From Bathynomus jamesi (Eukaryota; Arthropoda; Malacostraca; Isopoda; Cirolanidae), in NCBI GenBank assembly GCA_023014485.1, contig JAJOZX010009055.1, positions 62,001 through 126,000 on the forward strand: 64,000 nucleotides of DNA. The letters are read 5' to 3'. Below the pieces are notes generated by a model, which saw only the letters and a list, made by a program, of their open reading frames with translations, was not told the origin of the DNA and did no database searches. Position numbers and translations under genes: made by a program. This document shows, piece by piece, positions 21,325-32,023 of the stretch (its first letter is position 1; each line of letters starts with the position of its first letter).

Positions 21325-21330
<6 letters not shown>
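21195..21330. repeat. Near-perfect hairpin, ~136 bp
   Basis: The arm containing GGTGCTCAAGCGCTTTCGT pairs with ACGAAAGCGCTTGAGCACC, and pairing continues outward through ACCACGAAGGAAA.../TTCCTTCGTGGT to ATGAT at the base. The left arm has a small extra AGGAA segment. The centre ATCCTGAGGAT leaves almost no loop. (TA)n arrays lie near both sides. This could be a foldback element or the terminal hairpin of a retroelement; I cannot assign a family. Confidence 0.8.

Positions 21331-21375
<45 letters not shown>
21331..21375. repeat. (TA)n microsatellite
   Basis: TA array between the hairpin and the 3' end of the LINE. Confidence 0.95.
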
Positions 21376-21379
<4 letters not shown>

Positions 21380-21380
<1 letters not shown>

Positions 21381-23913
21381 CTTGTTGCTGTTCTGTGCGT
21401 TCGTCTCTCTTCACACGAAGGTCAAGCTGGTGGCCCCGCCTCTAGGTCTGGCTTAGTGGAGGAGCGAGTTGAGTTACTTTCTTGCCCTTTCCACCGTACA
21501 TAGCCAGGTACACCCGGCTCATCTGGTACCGTCCTGAGGCAGGCATCTAGTTTTCTCTTGAAGACTTCAACTTTGACCCCTGTAACGTTGCTGAGGTTCT
21601 TTGGAAGCTGGTTAAAAAGTATTGGCCCCCTGACAACCAAGCTATTTTCCTTCAGTGTTGAAGAGGTCCATTGCCGGGCTTTTAATTAATTTGGGAACAC
21701 TACACATTCTGCCTTTCCTATTTTCCATTGCTGTTTGAATGATAATTGGGTTTAGTTTTAGGTTTGGTACCAGTTTTTCGATCATTTTCCACATGTAGAT
21801 TATGGTGTACCTCTCTCTTCTTCTTTCCAGGGAGTACAGATTCAGTTTACGTAGTCTTTCCCAGTAGTTGAGTTCTTTGCAGCCATCATTCTTGGTTGTG
21901 AAATGTCTCTGCGTTTCTTCTAGTTTATTAGTTTCTTCCTGTTTATATGGGGACGTTAAAACTGAGCAGTGTTCAAGTTTTGGTATAATCAGTGTTTTTA
22001 GCAGGGGAATCATTACTGTCCTGTCCCTTCTTTTGAACGTTCTTAGTACCTGTCCCACGACTCTTTTTGCTTTATTTATCACTCTGATTTTGTGTTTCGA
22101 ATTTCGCATCATCGGCCACTATTACCCCCAGATCGATCGCTTTCGTGCTTCTCTGAATTTCCTGTCCATCTGGAGCATAATGTGCAGTCTGTTTAAGTTC
22201 CTCTTTTCTACCATATCTCAGGAGCTGAAATTTCTTGGTGTTAAATGTAATGTTGTTGTCTTCTGACTATTTGTATATTTTGTTCATGTTCCTCTGCAAG
22301 GCCTCCACTTCATTTACATCGCTGGTTTTTCTGCTGATCTTTGTATCGTCTGCAAAGGATGTTACTATACTGTTGCTGTTGCTGTCTATGTCTGTTAGCA
22401 TGATAATGAACAGGAGTGGGGCCAGTACCGTCCCTTGTGATACTGAGCTGCCTACTTCCGATTCTGCTGATGATATACCTTGAATTTTGACGACCTTGTA
22501 GACGTTCTCTGAGGAAGTTGTAGATCCATTTTCTCCACTTTGCCTGTTATTCCCATATATTTCATTTTATGTGCTATTATACCGTGATCACATTTTCGAA
22601 AGCTTTAGCAAAATCTGTGTATATGACATCGTAGTTGTCATTGCCTTCCAGTGCATGTAGAATATTGTTGTAGTGTTCTATTAGTTGTGATAGGCATGAT
22701 CTACCTGATCGGAATCCGTGCTGATTTTCGTTGAATCTTTCCAGTGTTTGCAAGAAATCATAAATTTTCCCTCTAACTATTCTTTCAAATACTTTGGTGA
22801 GGTGGGACGTCAATGACACTGGTCTATAGTTCTCTGCTTGAGATCTGTCCCCTCCTTTATAATATAGGGACAATGTTTGTTCAGTATTTGCCCAGTGTCT
22901 AGAGCTCTTCTCCATATCCAGTATAAAGGTGAAGCAATTTCATTTTTACAGTTTTTAATCAATAATAATGCGTTCCAATTGTCCTGACCTGCAGCTGAAT
23001 GTTTCAGATTTGTCCTATAGCTCTCGTTACATCTTCTGGGGTAAAATAAAAAGTCTGTATACACTGTCCTTGCAATTTCTCTTCAAAGAATGCATCTATG
23101 TCAGGTATCGCTTTGTCACTTTTTGGGGTACTAAAAACTGATTCATACTGGGCTCTCAATGTTTCAGATATTTCTTTTGGATCGTCAGTTAGTTCATTAT
23201 TTCTCTTCCTTGAGGGCCCAATAGCGGCGCACGTTTTTGTTTTCCTTTTCGCATAGCTCTAGAAGTATTTTGGATTTTCCTTTATTTCTTCTACCGCCTT
23301 TTCCTCTTCCCTCTCTGTATGGTCTTTAATCAGGGCTTTTATTTCCCTATCGATACCCTCCAATTTTTCTTGTATTACTTTCCTGGCATTATCTCCGCAG
23401 TTGGCTAACTTCGCCTCCATTCTCTTTCTTTTGCGGAATATCCTTCTCTTTTGCCTCTCTAGCCAGTTCCTCTTTCCTTTTGGCTGTGATTTCGGAGCAT
23501 ATTTTTCTAAAATTCTCAGCGTTTTTTCTTCCAAGGTTGTTAGCATTTCTTCAGTTGTTTTATTCTCTAAAACTGTTCTCCACTCTATTTGGGCCATGTG
23601 CGATCTGATTGCTTTCCAATTTATAGTCTTGGAGTTTAAGTTAAAGGCCCCAAATTTGCTTCTTTCCTCAATATGTGTAGTCTTTTAATGTTGTCGTCAT
23701 ATTTGTTGATATCTCGATTAAGTTGTGGTCTGAGATAATGGTTGGGGTTATTTTAATATAAGCAATCACGTTCGTGTTATTCGTGAATACCAGAGCTAGG
23801 CAGTTATTTTTTTCTGGTATTTTCTGTTATCTCCTGTGTCAGCATAAACTTATTTGTGAGAGCCATCAACATTTTTGTTTGCTCCTGGTCTTCTCTTGTG
23901 CCCCCTTGTCCTA

Positions 23914-23915
<2 letters not shown>
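21380..23915 (-). pseudogene. CR1-like LINE, reverse transcriptase part
   Basis: Minus-strand frames in order: an endonuclease/RT linker (23597-23259), RT motifs with YRPVSLTSHLTKVFERIV and GFRSGRSCLSQL (22915-22577), the catalytic FADD box (FADDTK at 22356-22339), LKTLIIPKLEHCSVL (about 22000), and a C-terminal domain ending in GYVRWKGQES (about 21490). The order and motifs fit a CR1-type ORF2, which copies its own RNA at the nicked target. At least four frame changes break it. The upstream endonuclease half lies beyond a transposon insertion, at 25807-26405. A second 3' end of the same family begins at 26823. Confidence 0.85.

Positions 23916-23955
<40 letters not shown>
23915..23955. repeat. 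(TA)n microsatellite
   Basis: TA array between the LINE segment and the left end of hAT element C. Confidence 0.95.
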
Positions 23956-23959
<4 letters not shown>

Positions 23960-24271
23960 TAGGCGTGCACACTGGGTACGCAAGGTACGCAGTGCGTATC
24001 CAATTTTTTTTATTAAATTAAAAAATTTTAACTTTTTTAAATATTCGTAAAATGTTATTATAAATACCAATAAATTTTATAATTTATTCAGTATACTTAA
24101 GCAATACAAAATAAAATTAAGTGAAACTTCCTTGTTTTTTCATGTGCTTTCTTATAAGGTACGCTCTGAGCATAGAATGTACTTGCATAGGAATATGATC
24201 CTTAAGTGCTGGGCGGGGCTTAACAAATACTGCCTTACTATTGGCCGAAAAATGTCCTGGGATACGCTGGA

Positions 24272-24891
24272 GTGTTTCAGAAAATGCGAAGTGGCTTTGA
24301 TGATTGTGTGGCAAAGGCGAAATATCGCATGCCATTGACTGCTGATGCAGAACCAAAACGACTAAGGCTAGCACAGACTGATCAGCCAGATTTGGAAATG
24401 AAAAGACTTTATTTAGAAATCATAGATACGGTTTGCATGCAACTTACTGCTCGGTTTGGAAATCTGTCACAGTTGAAATTCTTAAAACCTTTGCGGAGTT
24501 ACACAGTGGCTCTTTTGATTTTATAAGACTGCAAAATGAACTTAGTGTCCTATACTCATCTGTAGAATTTCAAGGAAAATATCCCTGCCATATTGCAAAA
24601 TTCTTCAGCCTGAACAACTTGAGTGAAAGCATGCCTGAACTTCAAAAACTCGTAGAGCTAGTACTAACCATTCCCTCTACAACTTCATCAGTAGAAAGAT
24701 CATGTTTGGCTTTGAGGAGAATTAAAACGTATCTAAGAAGTACAATGGGCGAAGAAAGGCTGTCATACTTAGCCCTTATGAGTATCGAAAATGAGTTATT
24801 AGTCCAAATGAAATCTGACCCATCATTCAACGATTCAGTAATAGATGAATATTCCATTAAGAATCGTAGAGTCGATCTGAAATATCGATAA
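24272..24891 (+). pseudogene. hAT transposase C-terminal region (ZMYM1-like)
   Basis: Overlapping plus-strand frames (24272-24526 and 24433-24891) give the end of a ZMYM1-type hAT transposase. LQNELSVLYSS lies near 24530, HIAKFF near 24590, then LTIPSTTSSVERSCLALRRIK near 24665-24725 and GEERLSYLALMSIE near 24750. The PSTTSSVERS...LRRIK block is the dimerisation region of this group. One frame change separates the two pieces and the catalytic core is missing. The frame ends naturally about 30 bp before the nested mariner. Related hAT core sequence, from a different copy, occurs at 11880-12335. Confidence 0.7.
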
Positions 24892-24923
24892 AAATCGCGC
24901 TGTCGCATATAAATAGTTAAATA

Positions 24924-25594
24924 CAGGGTGTTTCTAAAGTAACCATCTATTTTGCGAAATAATATGAATTATAAAAAAAACACCTTTAAAACATGAAAAT
25001 ATATATATATATTTGTAAGCTCGGCACACATTGTTGCTCTTCGTGGATAATCTTCTTCTTGTAAGTTGTGGAACACTTGACTGTGGTATGGCTTTTTCTT
25101 TAAATCATAACGTAGAATTCTGTAAACCGTTGTTTGTGGAATTTCTAATCTGTGGGATGCCCTCCGAATCGATAATTGTGGATCCTCTTCGAATGCTTCT
25201 TGAACAGATTCGATTCTTTCGTGAGATCTTCTTGGCCGTCCAGATCTACGCTCGTCATGCACAGATCCAGTCCTCATAAATTTGTTTACTAATTCGCGAA
25301 TAGCCTGGTCTCTAGGGCCTGTTTTACGAAACCTCTCAAACTTTTCTCTAATTTCATTGCACTTCATGCCTTTTATCCTGCATGTTACTACATAAACCCG
25401 TTCTTGCACATTCATCATCAATGATATGGGTCTGAAAATAAAATAAAATAATTAACAAAAAATCGTGTAAAGCAATTGAAATATTATAAATACATGAATT
25501 TTGTATAACAATGCACATACCATTATGCCACTATAACAATTGTTTAAAATCCCCCTATTTCACCAAAATAGATGGTTACTTTAGAAACACCCTG
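24924..25594 (-). mobile_element. Internally deleted mariner, family D
   Basis: The ends CAGGGTGTTTCTAAAGTAAC and its reverse complement extend about 32 bp and are flanked by TA (24922-24923, 25595-25596). Only the N-terminal part of a transposase remains. It is nested inside hAT element C. Confidence 0.9.
24969..25421 (-). pseudogene. Mariner transposase N-terminal helix-turn-helix region
   Basis: The 150-aa frame starts MMMNVQERVYVV and holds a paired-type DNA-binding region: a first helix-turn-helix around residues 10-50, a GRPRRSHE linker (~62-69) and a second helix-turn-helix with RASHRLEIPQTTVYRILR (~87-104). It ends at FHNLQEEDYPRRATMCAEL, where full-length relatives continue into the catalytic domain. 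All catalytic aspartates are deleted, and the last residues are encoded by AT-rich terminal sequence. It retains a start codon and an unbroken frame, so it could encode a DNA-binding fragment, but there is no evidence that it does. Confidence 0.8.
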
Positions 25595-25715
25595 TATATA
25601 CCGTACCCAGTGTCCACCCCATCATCCAGATTTGGTAAGTACTGTTACTACCGTACCAAGGTCATAATTTATTATAGTTTATATCATCGTTATTTCTTGA
25701 AAATTCTTGCATAAT

Positions 25716-25721
<6 letters not shown>

Positions 25722-25762
<41 letters not shown>
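25722..25762. repeat. (TA)n microsatellite
   Basis: TA array inside the right part of hAT element C. Confidence 0.95.
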
Positions 25763-25766
<4 letters not shown>

Positions 25767-25806
25767 CAGCAGCGTACACCATCGCTAGCTTCACCGCACA
25801 CGCCTG

Positions 25807-26818
25807 AATATATTCCTATCCACCTTTTTGTATTTTATAAATGGGAAGTTAAAGTCTCCGCAGATCATTATATTGGGAGATGGAGGGTTTATGGCCTTTA
25901 TTAGCTTTCTGATGTCATGAACGGCCTCCGAGAATTTTTTGGTTGGGGTGTTTGGGGGTCTATAGATGACTATTAGTATTACATTTAGTTTTTCTATTTT
26001 CACTGCTGGGAGTTCCACAAAGCTGTTTGATTTACTTATTATCGTCTCTGTCATATGACCTTCATGTACATATATAGCACAGCCACCTTTACGTCTCGTT
26101 GTTCTATCCGCTCTTAGTAAGTTGAAACCCTCTATATTTATCTCTTTCTTATCAATACAGTGTTCGCAGTTTTCTCAATGTCCCTGACAATCCTTAAGAT
26201 GAGTTTCTGTGAGGCATGCGATGTCCGCTCTTATTTCGTCCATAAGTCCTTTCAGGTATGAAACTTTGTTGAGTGATGGGTTTGGTCTTATTCCTTGAAT
26301 ATTAGCCAGGACAATATTTATGTTCTTTGTTTTTCGTTGCCCCTTGTGCATTTTAAGTTCGTTTTCCTTCGGTCTCGCTTGTTTCGTTGCCCTATGATCC
26401 TCCAAGAGAGATCCGTTTCCCCCTACCTGTTCTGGTAGCTTCTTGCCCGGAAGCGGTTAGGTTCGGGGGTTTCCAGCTGTGTCAACTGCATGCGTTGGAT
26501 GACATTTAGCAGCCGTATCGTGTTTGCGATGTTGAAAAAATTTTTTGTTTGCTTATTGTGTTCCTATTGCTATTGTTATTCCTATTGTCATTAAAACTTT
26601 GTCCTTTGTTCTTTGGGTCCGTCGGGAGATGTTGATAGTAACATTTTTTCCCTTATTTGCAGGTTCCATATTTTGCGTAAGTCCTGCAGATGTTCGGGTG
26701 GTAGAATTTGCATGTCTCCAAATTTACAATGACCATTATTACAGAAGAAATTGCATATTGGGGGATGTTCATATATACATTGTCCTTTTTTAAATCTGCA
26801 ATTATCTTTTATATATAT
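25807..26818 (-). pseudogene. CR1-like LINE, endonuclease and ORF1 part
   Basis: The frame 26405-26175 contains VLANIQGIRPN and CLTETHL; the frame 26054-25791 contains IYRPPNTPT and GDFNFPFI. These are the APE-type endonuclease landmarks (N, E and D/N motifs) that nick the target. Further upstream, near 26790-26650, CRFKKGQCIYEHPPICNFFC is a cysteine/histidine motif typical of an ORF1 nucleic-acid-binding protein. Stops near 26055 and 26406 and the hAT insertion inactivate the copy. It continues as the RT part at 21380-23915, so before insertion the LINE was about 3.5 kb. Confidence 0.75.
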
Positions 26819-26822
26819 ATTC

Positions 26823-27405
26823 TTATTCTTATGTTGTTTCGTGTGTTGGTCTCTCTTCACACAGAGGTCAAGTTGGTGGCCCCGCCTCTAGGTCTGGCCT
26901 GGTGGAGGAGCGAGTTGCTTTCTTGCGCTCTCCACCATACATAGCCAGGCACGCCCGGCTCATCTGGTACTGTCCTGAGCCAGGCATCCAGTCTTTTCTT
27001 GAAGACTTCAACTTTGACCCCCGTTACGTTTCTGAGGTCCTTAGGAAGCTGATTGAAAAGTCTTGGCCCCCTGACAACCAAGCTATTTTCCTTCAGAGTT
27101 GAGGAGGTCCCTTGTCGGGCCTTTAATTTGGGAACACTACACATTCTGCCTTTCCTATTTTCCAGTGTTGTTTGAATGGTAATTGGGTTTAGTTTTAGGT
27201 TTGGTACCAGTTTTTCGATCATTTTCCATATGTAGATTATGATGTACCTCTCTTTTCTTCTTTCCAGTGAGTACAGATTTAGTTTACGTAGTCTTTCCCA
27301 GTAGTTGAGTTCTTTGCAGCCATCAATCTTGGCTGTGAAATGCCTTTGCGTTTCTTCTAGTTTATTAATTTCTTCTTTTTTATATGGGGACGTCGAAACT
27401 GAGCA
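26823..27405 (-). pseudogene. Second copy of the CR1-like LINE, 3' end only
   Basis: The frame 27222-26857 parallels 21640-22112 plus 21422-21640: MIEKLVPNLKLNPI, RGPRLFNQLPKDL and PDEPGVPGYVWWRAQES. It is 5'-truncated at a (TA)n array (27406) and lies immediately upstream of the fuller copy in the same orientation. It has fewer lesions than the other copy in this region, for instance no break between the two halves of the C-terminal domain. This head-to-tail placement suggests repeated insertion into LINE-like sequence. Confidence 0.85.
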
Positions 27406-27431
27406 GTATATATATATATATATATATATAG

Positions 27432-27494
<63 letters not shown>
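27406..27494. repeat. (TA)n followed by (GA)n
   Basis: A TA array passes into an uninterrupted GA array of about 28 units. Confidence 0.95.
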
Positions 27495-27496
<2 letters not shown>

Positions 27497-28034
27497 CACT
27501 GAAATTAGTGAGCATAATTTTAGGCAAAATTATGCAAATTGCTATGTAACAATAGGAGGAATATAGTAATTCGCTAAAGCCCTTAACTCTATGAATTTAA
27601 AGTAAAAAATTAATTAAATGCAGAAGTCAAAATTTTTCCTTGCATTCGTAATGGAGTCATGCATCGTACGTATGTCTATTGTTTGCGAGGATTCTAATGT
27701 AAATATATTTACAGCAATCGATTACTTATTCACTATATTCACTTATTCACTATAAGATATTTTTACAAATATAATAAATAGCTTGGATTAATTATCACAA
27801 TATATTAATTAAGTGGAATTAGAGGTATTCTCGTTACTCGTAAAGTCCAAGCAAAATCCATCACAGTCTCCAATATTTGAATTATTATTTGTTACATATT
27901 TGAAAAGGAAATGATTTACATTCGATAAACTACGTACAGTCGACGCAAGTTTTATAATTTATGTTAACGTAATCACGTTTCTTGCATTATTTAGTAATTT
28001 ATTTAGAGATTGAAATAAGCAATTTTTTAGGTAA
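27495..28034. other. Intergenic, no gene seen
   Basis: AT-rich, no coding or terminal-repeat signal. Confidence 0.5.
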
Positions 28035-28155
28035 AAATTATTATTATCATCATCATCATCATTATTATTATTATCATTATTATCATTATTATCATTAGCA
28101 TTATTATTATCATTATTATCATTATTATTATTATTATTATCATTATTATTATTAA
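28035..28155. repeat. (ATT)n/(ATC)n microsatellite
   Basis: Mixed ATT, ATC and ATTATC trinucleotide runs over about 120 bp. Confidence 0.9.
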
Positions 28156-28284
28156 GAAAAATAATTTTTTAAGTAAATGCGGTTTCAAAATTTTCTAAGG
28201 TAAAATATTTTTCTATTCTTTTTATTAAACTTGAATCCCTTTTACTGCCTATACGAAATTCAAACACACAAAGATTTAATCATA

Positions 28285-28292
28285 TATATATA

Positions 28293-28357
<65 letters not shown>
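28285..28357. repeat. (TA)n microsatellite then A/T-rich run
   Basis: TA array of more than 25 units followed by AATAAATA-type repeats up to the mariner at 28479. Confidence 0.95.
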
Positions 28358-28360
<3 letters not shown>

Positions 28361-28478
28361 ATAAATAAATAAAAATAAAAAATAAAATAATAAAATAAAT
28401 AATATAATAAAAAATAAATAAATAAATAAATAAAAATAAATAAAATTATTTAATTTATTTATTTTTATTATTATTATA

Positions 28479-29377
28479 CAGGGCGTCCCAAAAAAATGTA
28501 TACACACTTTAACAGCTGATAGCTCAATTGATGTTTCTTTCTTTCCAAGTTAAACCCATTAGAATTAATAATGGCAGTCAGACTACGCTTTGAACAAAGG
28601 AAATTCATTCTAAAATGCTACTGGAAGTGTGAAAACGCAGTTGAAGTGCAAAGACAGTTTAGGAGGGAGTTTCAAACAGATCCACCAACGCGACTTACCA
28701 TCACTCGAATTAGAGATAAGTTTGAAGCCGATGGAACTGTTCAGAATGTCCACAAGAAGCGTTCCGGAAGACCACGGACATCGACAAGCCCCACAAAGCA
28801 AGAAAGAGTACTGGAAACGTATCACCAAAGTCCAAGAAAATCTGTGCGGCAAGCGAGTCGTGAGGTAGGAATTTCAGAATCGTCTGTCCAACGCATTTTG
28901 AAGCCGTCAATGGAAAAGTTACATTCCAAGATTAGTCCATGCTATTAATGAAGATGATCCGGACCGAAGAGTGGAGTATTGCGAGTGGTACTTCACGATG
29001 TGGATGTGGATTGGACGAAGGGGTTTCGTAGAATACCCTCCGCGTTCACCAGACCTCACACCACTAGACTTTTTTATGGGGATACTTAAAAGACAAAGTC
29101 TACGCTATAAAACCTGCAACAGTCGCTGAATTGAGAGCAGCCATTGAACGAGAATGCACACAAATACCAAACGAAATGTTTCGTGATGTTTGCGATTCCA
29201 TTGCTTCGCGTTATCAGCAGTGCCTGGACCAGAACGGACGTCAGTTTGAAAACAGGCGTTGACAAAACAATTAAATAATGTCTGTAGATTCTATTACATT
29301 TTGAAAATGAAATGTATTTTAATAAACACTGCCTTTATAAGTATTTAAAGTGTGTATACATTTTTTGGGACGCCCTG
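28479..29377 (+). mobile_element. Internally deleted mariner, family C
   Basis: The 899-bp element has TA flanks (28477-28478, 29378-29379) and ends CAGGGCGTCCCAAAAAAATG and, reversed, CAGGGCGTCCCAAAAAATG. It contains the N- and C-terminal parts of a transposase with the centre of the catalytic domain removed. The AAGTGTGTATACA segment makes the inverted ends about 35 bp long. Confidence 0.9.
28571..29263 (+). pseudogene. Mariner transposase, centre deleted
   Basis: The frame 28571-28948 gives MAVRLRFEQRKFILKCYW, then KKRSGRPRTSTSP (a GRPR-type linker, ~61-73) and SVRQASREVGISESSVQRIL (second helix-turn-helix). After a frame shift near 28905 the sequence reads [12 protein letters not shown], then jumps straight to [22 protein letters not shown] with the third catalytic aspartate at about 29069. 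It ends with FENRR before TGA at 29261-29263. The first two catalytic aspartates are therefore deleted, roughly 130 codons. The element cannot encode an active enzyme. Confidence 0.8.
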
Positions 29378-29395
29378 TATATATATATATATATA

Positions 29396-29779
29396 GTTAC
29401 CTGGTATTGCAAAACATTAAGTTTTGTATATAAAGCAATTTAATGGCGTTGAACATATTAAGCCTAAAATGATAGTTTGAAACTGAAGTTTGATTAGTTA
29501 AGAAAATATTTTGAATTAATATATCGAAGCATATTCAGAGTTCCTTGGTTTAAATTCGGAAATGCTGAATGGTTTATTGTTAAACTTTGTAATGTAAACT
29601 TTTCTTTCGATACCGATTAAGATTTCCTTTGTAAGAAGTATTTCCCGTTTTATATATACAGTTCTGAAGTGTATCTTAATCATTTACATTCAGTGTTACG
29701 AAGATTATACCGAAACTTTATACCAGACACGTTAAATCTCTCGAATTCTTCACGAGTAAATTGTGAGAGAAACGTGCGC
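29396..29779. other. Intergenic, no gene seen
   Basis: AT-rich spacer between a mariner and the interspersed repeat, without recognised content. Confidence 0.5.
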
Positions 29780-30188
29780 AACAGTAGTATAGCCGCAAAA
29801 GGGGAGAGTGCAAGAATGTTGCAGGTTAGTATGTAATGTTGCAAAGGGGGTGGGGGTTGTTGCAAATGGGGTTGTTGCAAAGGGGGTTGTTGCAAGGGGG
29901 GTGGGGGAAACTTGGAGGCGGCGTTATCCCCCAAGAGAAAGGAGGAGGAGGAGAGAAAGGAGGAGAGGTGTTCACCTGGCAGGAGCCAAGTGCACATTAA
30001 GACTTCAGCCGAGTTGGCGTTGTTTTATAGGCTCCTAATCAGCCAGTTGGCGTAAATGGCTTGAGTTGCCAGATACCGCGATACCATTGTATACATTATT
30101 ATAGACTCCTAATCAGCCAGTTGGCTGTAAATGGTTGTCAGATACCTCTTTTTAGCAGTATTATTGTATACATTATTATTATATACGT
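29780..30188 (+). repeat. Interspersed repeat copy A, part 1
   Basis: From AGTAGTATAGCCGCAAAAGG onward this matches, inverted, the right part of copy B (56617 down to 56221). It contains TTGCAA-GGGG modules, a purine tract (GGAGGAGGAGAGAAAGG), and repeated CTCCTAATCAGCCAGTTGGC modules. The copy is cut at ACGT (30185-30188) by the Gypsy element and resumes at 39553. Apparent open frames through the G-rich part are compositional. Confidence 0.85.
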
Positions 30189-31767
30189 TGTCGTAACCGT
30201 GCAATTGGCATGCAGAAATGTTAGTTTTAAGATTTTTATTTTGTTCGCAAAAAGCCAAGCGTTTTGGGTTATGAATATTCATAAAGGCATAAGTTAAAGA
30301 TGTTTTCAAAAATAGAACGGTCGTTCTATTTAAGTGGTTCTCAGGGGAAGAGGAAACCCAAAACCGCTTGGCCGCGGAGATTTACAACTAAAGGTTCCAG
30401 ATGTCCAAATGGTTAGTTTCGCTTTCAAATGAGGTTGTGACTTTTATAACGCAGACTCGAAGACGCCGACAAAGTTGAACCACGAGGGGGTCATAAACTT
30501 AGAGCTTCGAATCTGTTAACGGTATTTAAATGTATTTCGTGGGAAGAAGGAGGGGTCTATACTCGGAAATCAGGTCCAGCTCCAATCAGGGGGCCCAGGA
30601 TCCTGGGAAACGTAGTGCAGACGCCTTCTTTCCCTCTTGTATGGGTAATAGCCTTCTGGAGGGACGATCTTAGGAAAACAAATGATTTGATAGGTTTGCA
30701 GAATATTGGAAGCGGGGTCCTTCAAATTTGTAAAGTAAATTCGAAAATTGAAAAGTCAGTTGTAGTCGTTCCTCCTTGAAGTAAACTGTGGCTAAAACAA
30801 ACACCCTGTAGACTTGTGGCGTAATAAACTTTAAAACGGAAAGTATACCATGTCATTAGCTTACGCGGAAATCGGCGCGTAAAAGTAAGAAAACTTAAAA
30901 CTGAAAGAATCAATTGTCACTAAAGTAAAAATTAAGAACTTATAGTTCATGAAATTCGTTTACGCGGAAATTTGAGAATCATTAATTGTTAGCGACCTAA
31001 CCGAGAATTGATTGTAACTTAATTTGTTAACCAACGGACCAAGAGTTTTGTGAACGGTCTCTTAAGTAAATTTGCTCCACTTAAATAAGAAATAGGGTAC
31101 GTCTGGGCCCTAATTTCCTGAATCCGTCAATTTGGGTTCGAAGAAGTCCCGTATGGGATATACTGTAGAGTTGCAAGCTTTGTAGCGGGCCGTAAATCTA
31201 CGGTCCGTACGCAGCACAAGTGGGAGTAAGTTTCTCCTACCATAGTAAGTAAAGTAATTCTTTGAATATCTGGGTCGAATTCCGACCACTTCATTTATTG
31301 TTATTTATTTTGTTGCACTAAAATAAAACCCCTCTATCTATAAATTATTTCATTCATAACTGTTATCTTTTCTTTAGATTTATCATTGTTGATCAATTTA
31401 ACGATTTAAATTCAATCACTGTGAACTTTGTCTTTGACGTTAAGATTATTGTATTGTCTGAAATTTTATAGATGTAATTCAGAATAAAATATTAAATGCA
31501 TGTACTGTGTCAAGTAACATTTAATAAAATTTATAAGAGGGCGTGTGTTGTTTTAAATACCTTGTGATAGACCCCTCTTGTTAGCTGGGGAAAATTAACG
31601 TTCAAAGTAGGCTTGTGGAAAGCCGAAGGAACCTAGCCTATCAATTTAAAGGGCCATCCGTCTTGGGTAGGCCGAATAATCCTGGACGAAAATAAGAGAT
31701 AAAATTAACGTAATAGAAACGGGCGTTCAATACCATAAATAAATATACGGATTGGGCGCGTACGTCA
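30189..31767 (+). repeat. 5' LTR of the Gypsy element
   Basis: 1579 bp, TG...CA bounded. It differs from the 3' LTR at scattered substitutions and single-base indels (for example GCCGACAAAG versus GCCACAAAG), so insertion was not very recent. A TTCTATTTAAGTGG motif near 30330 may be the TATA-type element. Confidence 0.95.
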
Positions 31768-31790
31768 TTTGGTGTCAGAAGTGGGATTCT
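31768..31790 (+). promoter_or_regulatory. Primer-binding-site region
   Basis: Directly after the LTR is TTTGGTGTCAGAAGTGGG, a phrase common at this position in Gypsy elements, where a host tRNA 3' end primes minus-strand synthesis. The matching tRNA was not determined. Confidence 0.6.
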
Positions 31791-32023
31791 ATTGCAAGGT
31801 ATTTATCGCAAGAGTGTAACTTTTGTTAAAATAAATTTGCGTAACAATAAAGCAAAACGTAGAAAAATAATTGTAACAGCAATTATATGAAATAATTGTA
31901 ACAGTAATTCTATGAAATATTTGCAACAGTAATTCGGTAAAATAATTGAGAACAGTAAGAAGGGTCGTTAACAGTGATAAAGTTTTAAAGGTTTTTAAAA
32001 ATAAATAACAAATAACTTTCGCA

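Larger units (their letters stand above)
23956..25806 (+). mobile_element. hAT element C, inserted in the LINE endonuclease
   Basis: The left end CATAGGCGTGCACACTGG and the reversed right end CAGGCGTGTGCGGTG are similar, and they bracket a hAT transposase tail. The LINE endonuclease reading stops at KYKKVDRN just right of 25806 and resumes left of 23915 at GTREDQEQTKMLMALTNK, the expected next block. So the whole interval, including flanking (TA)n, was inserted. A mariner (24924-25594) is nested inside. The target duplication is not clear because of the TA repeats, and the exact right end is my best reading, not certain. Confidence 0.6.

Noticed and set aside
21195..21330. Hammerhead ribozyme (as in Penelope-like elements)
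   Set aside because: There are GUC-like and GAAA segments, but the conserved CUGAUGAG core is not present in the right place.
28035..28155. CRISPR-like or regularly spaced array
   Set aside because: It is a simple ATT/ATC microsatellite; no repeat-spacer structure exists anywhere in the window.
29680..30038. Proline- or glycine-rich frames on both strands, repeated at 56351-56592
   Set aside because: Low-complexity frames of the interspersed repeat; both strands stay open because of composition.
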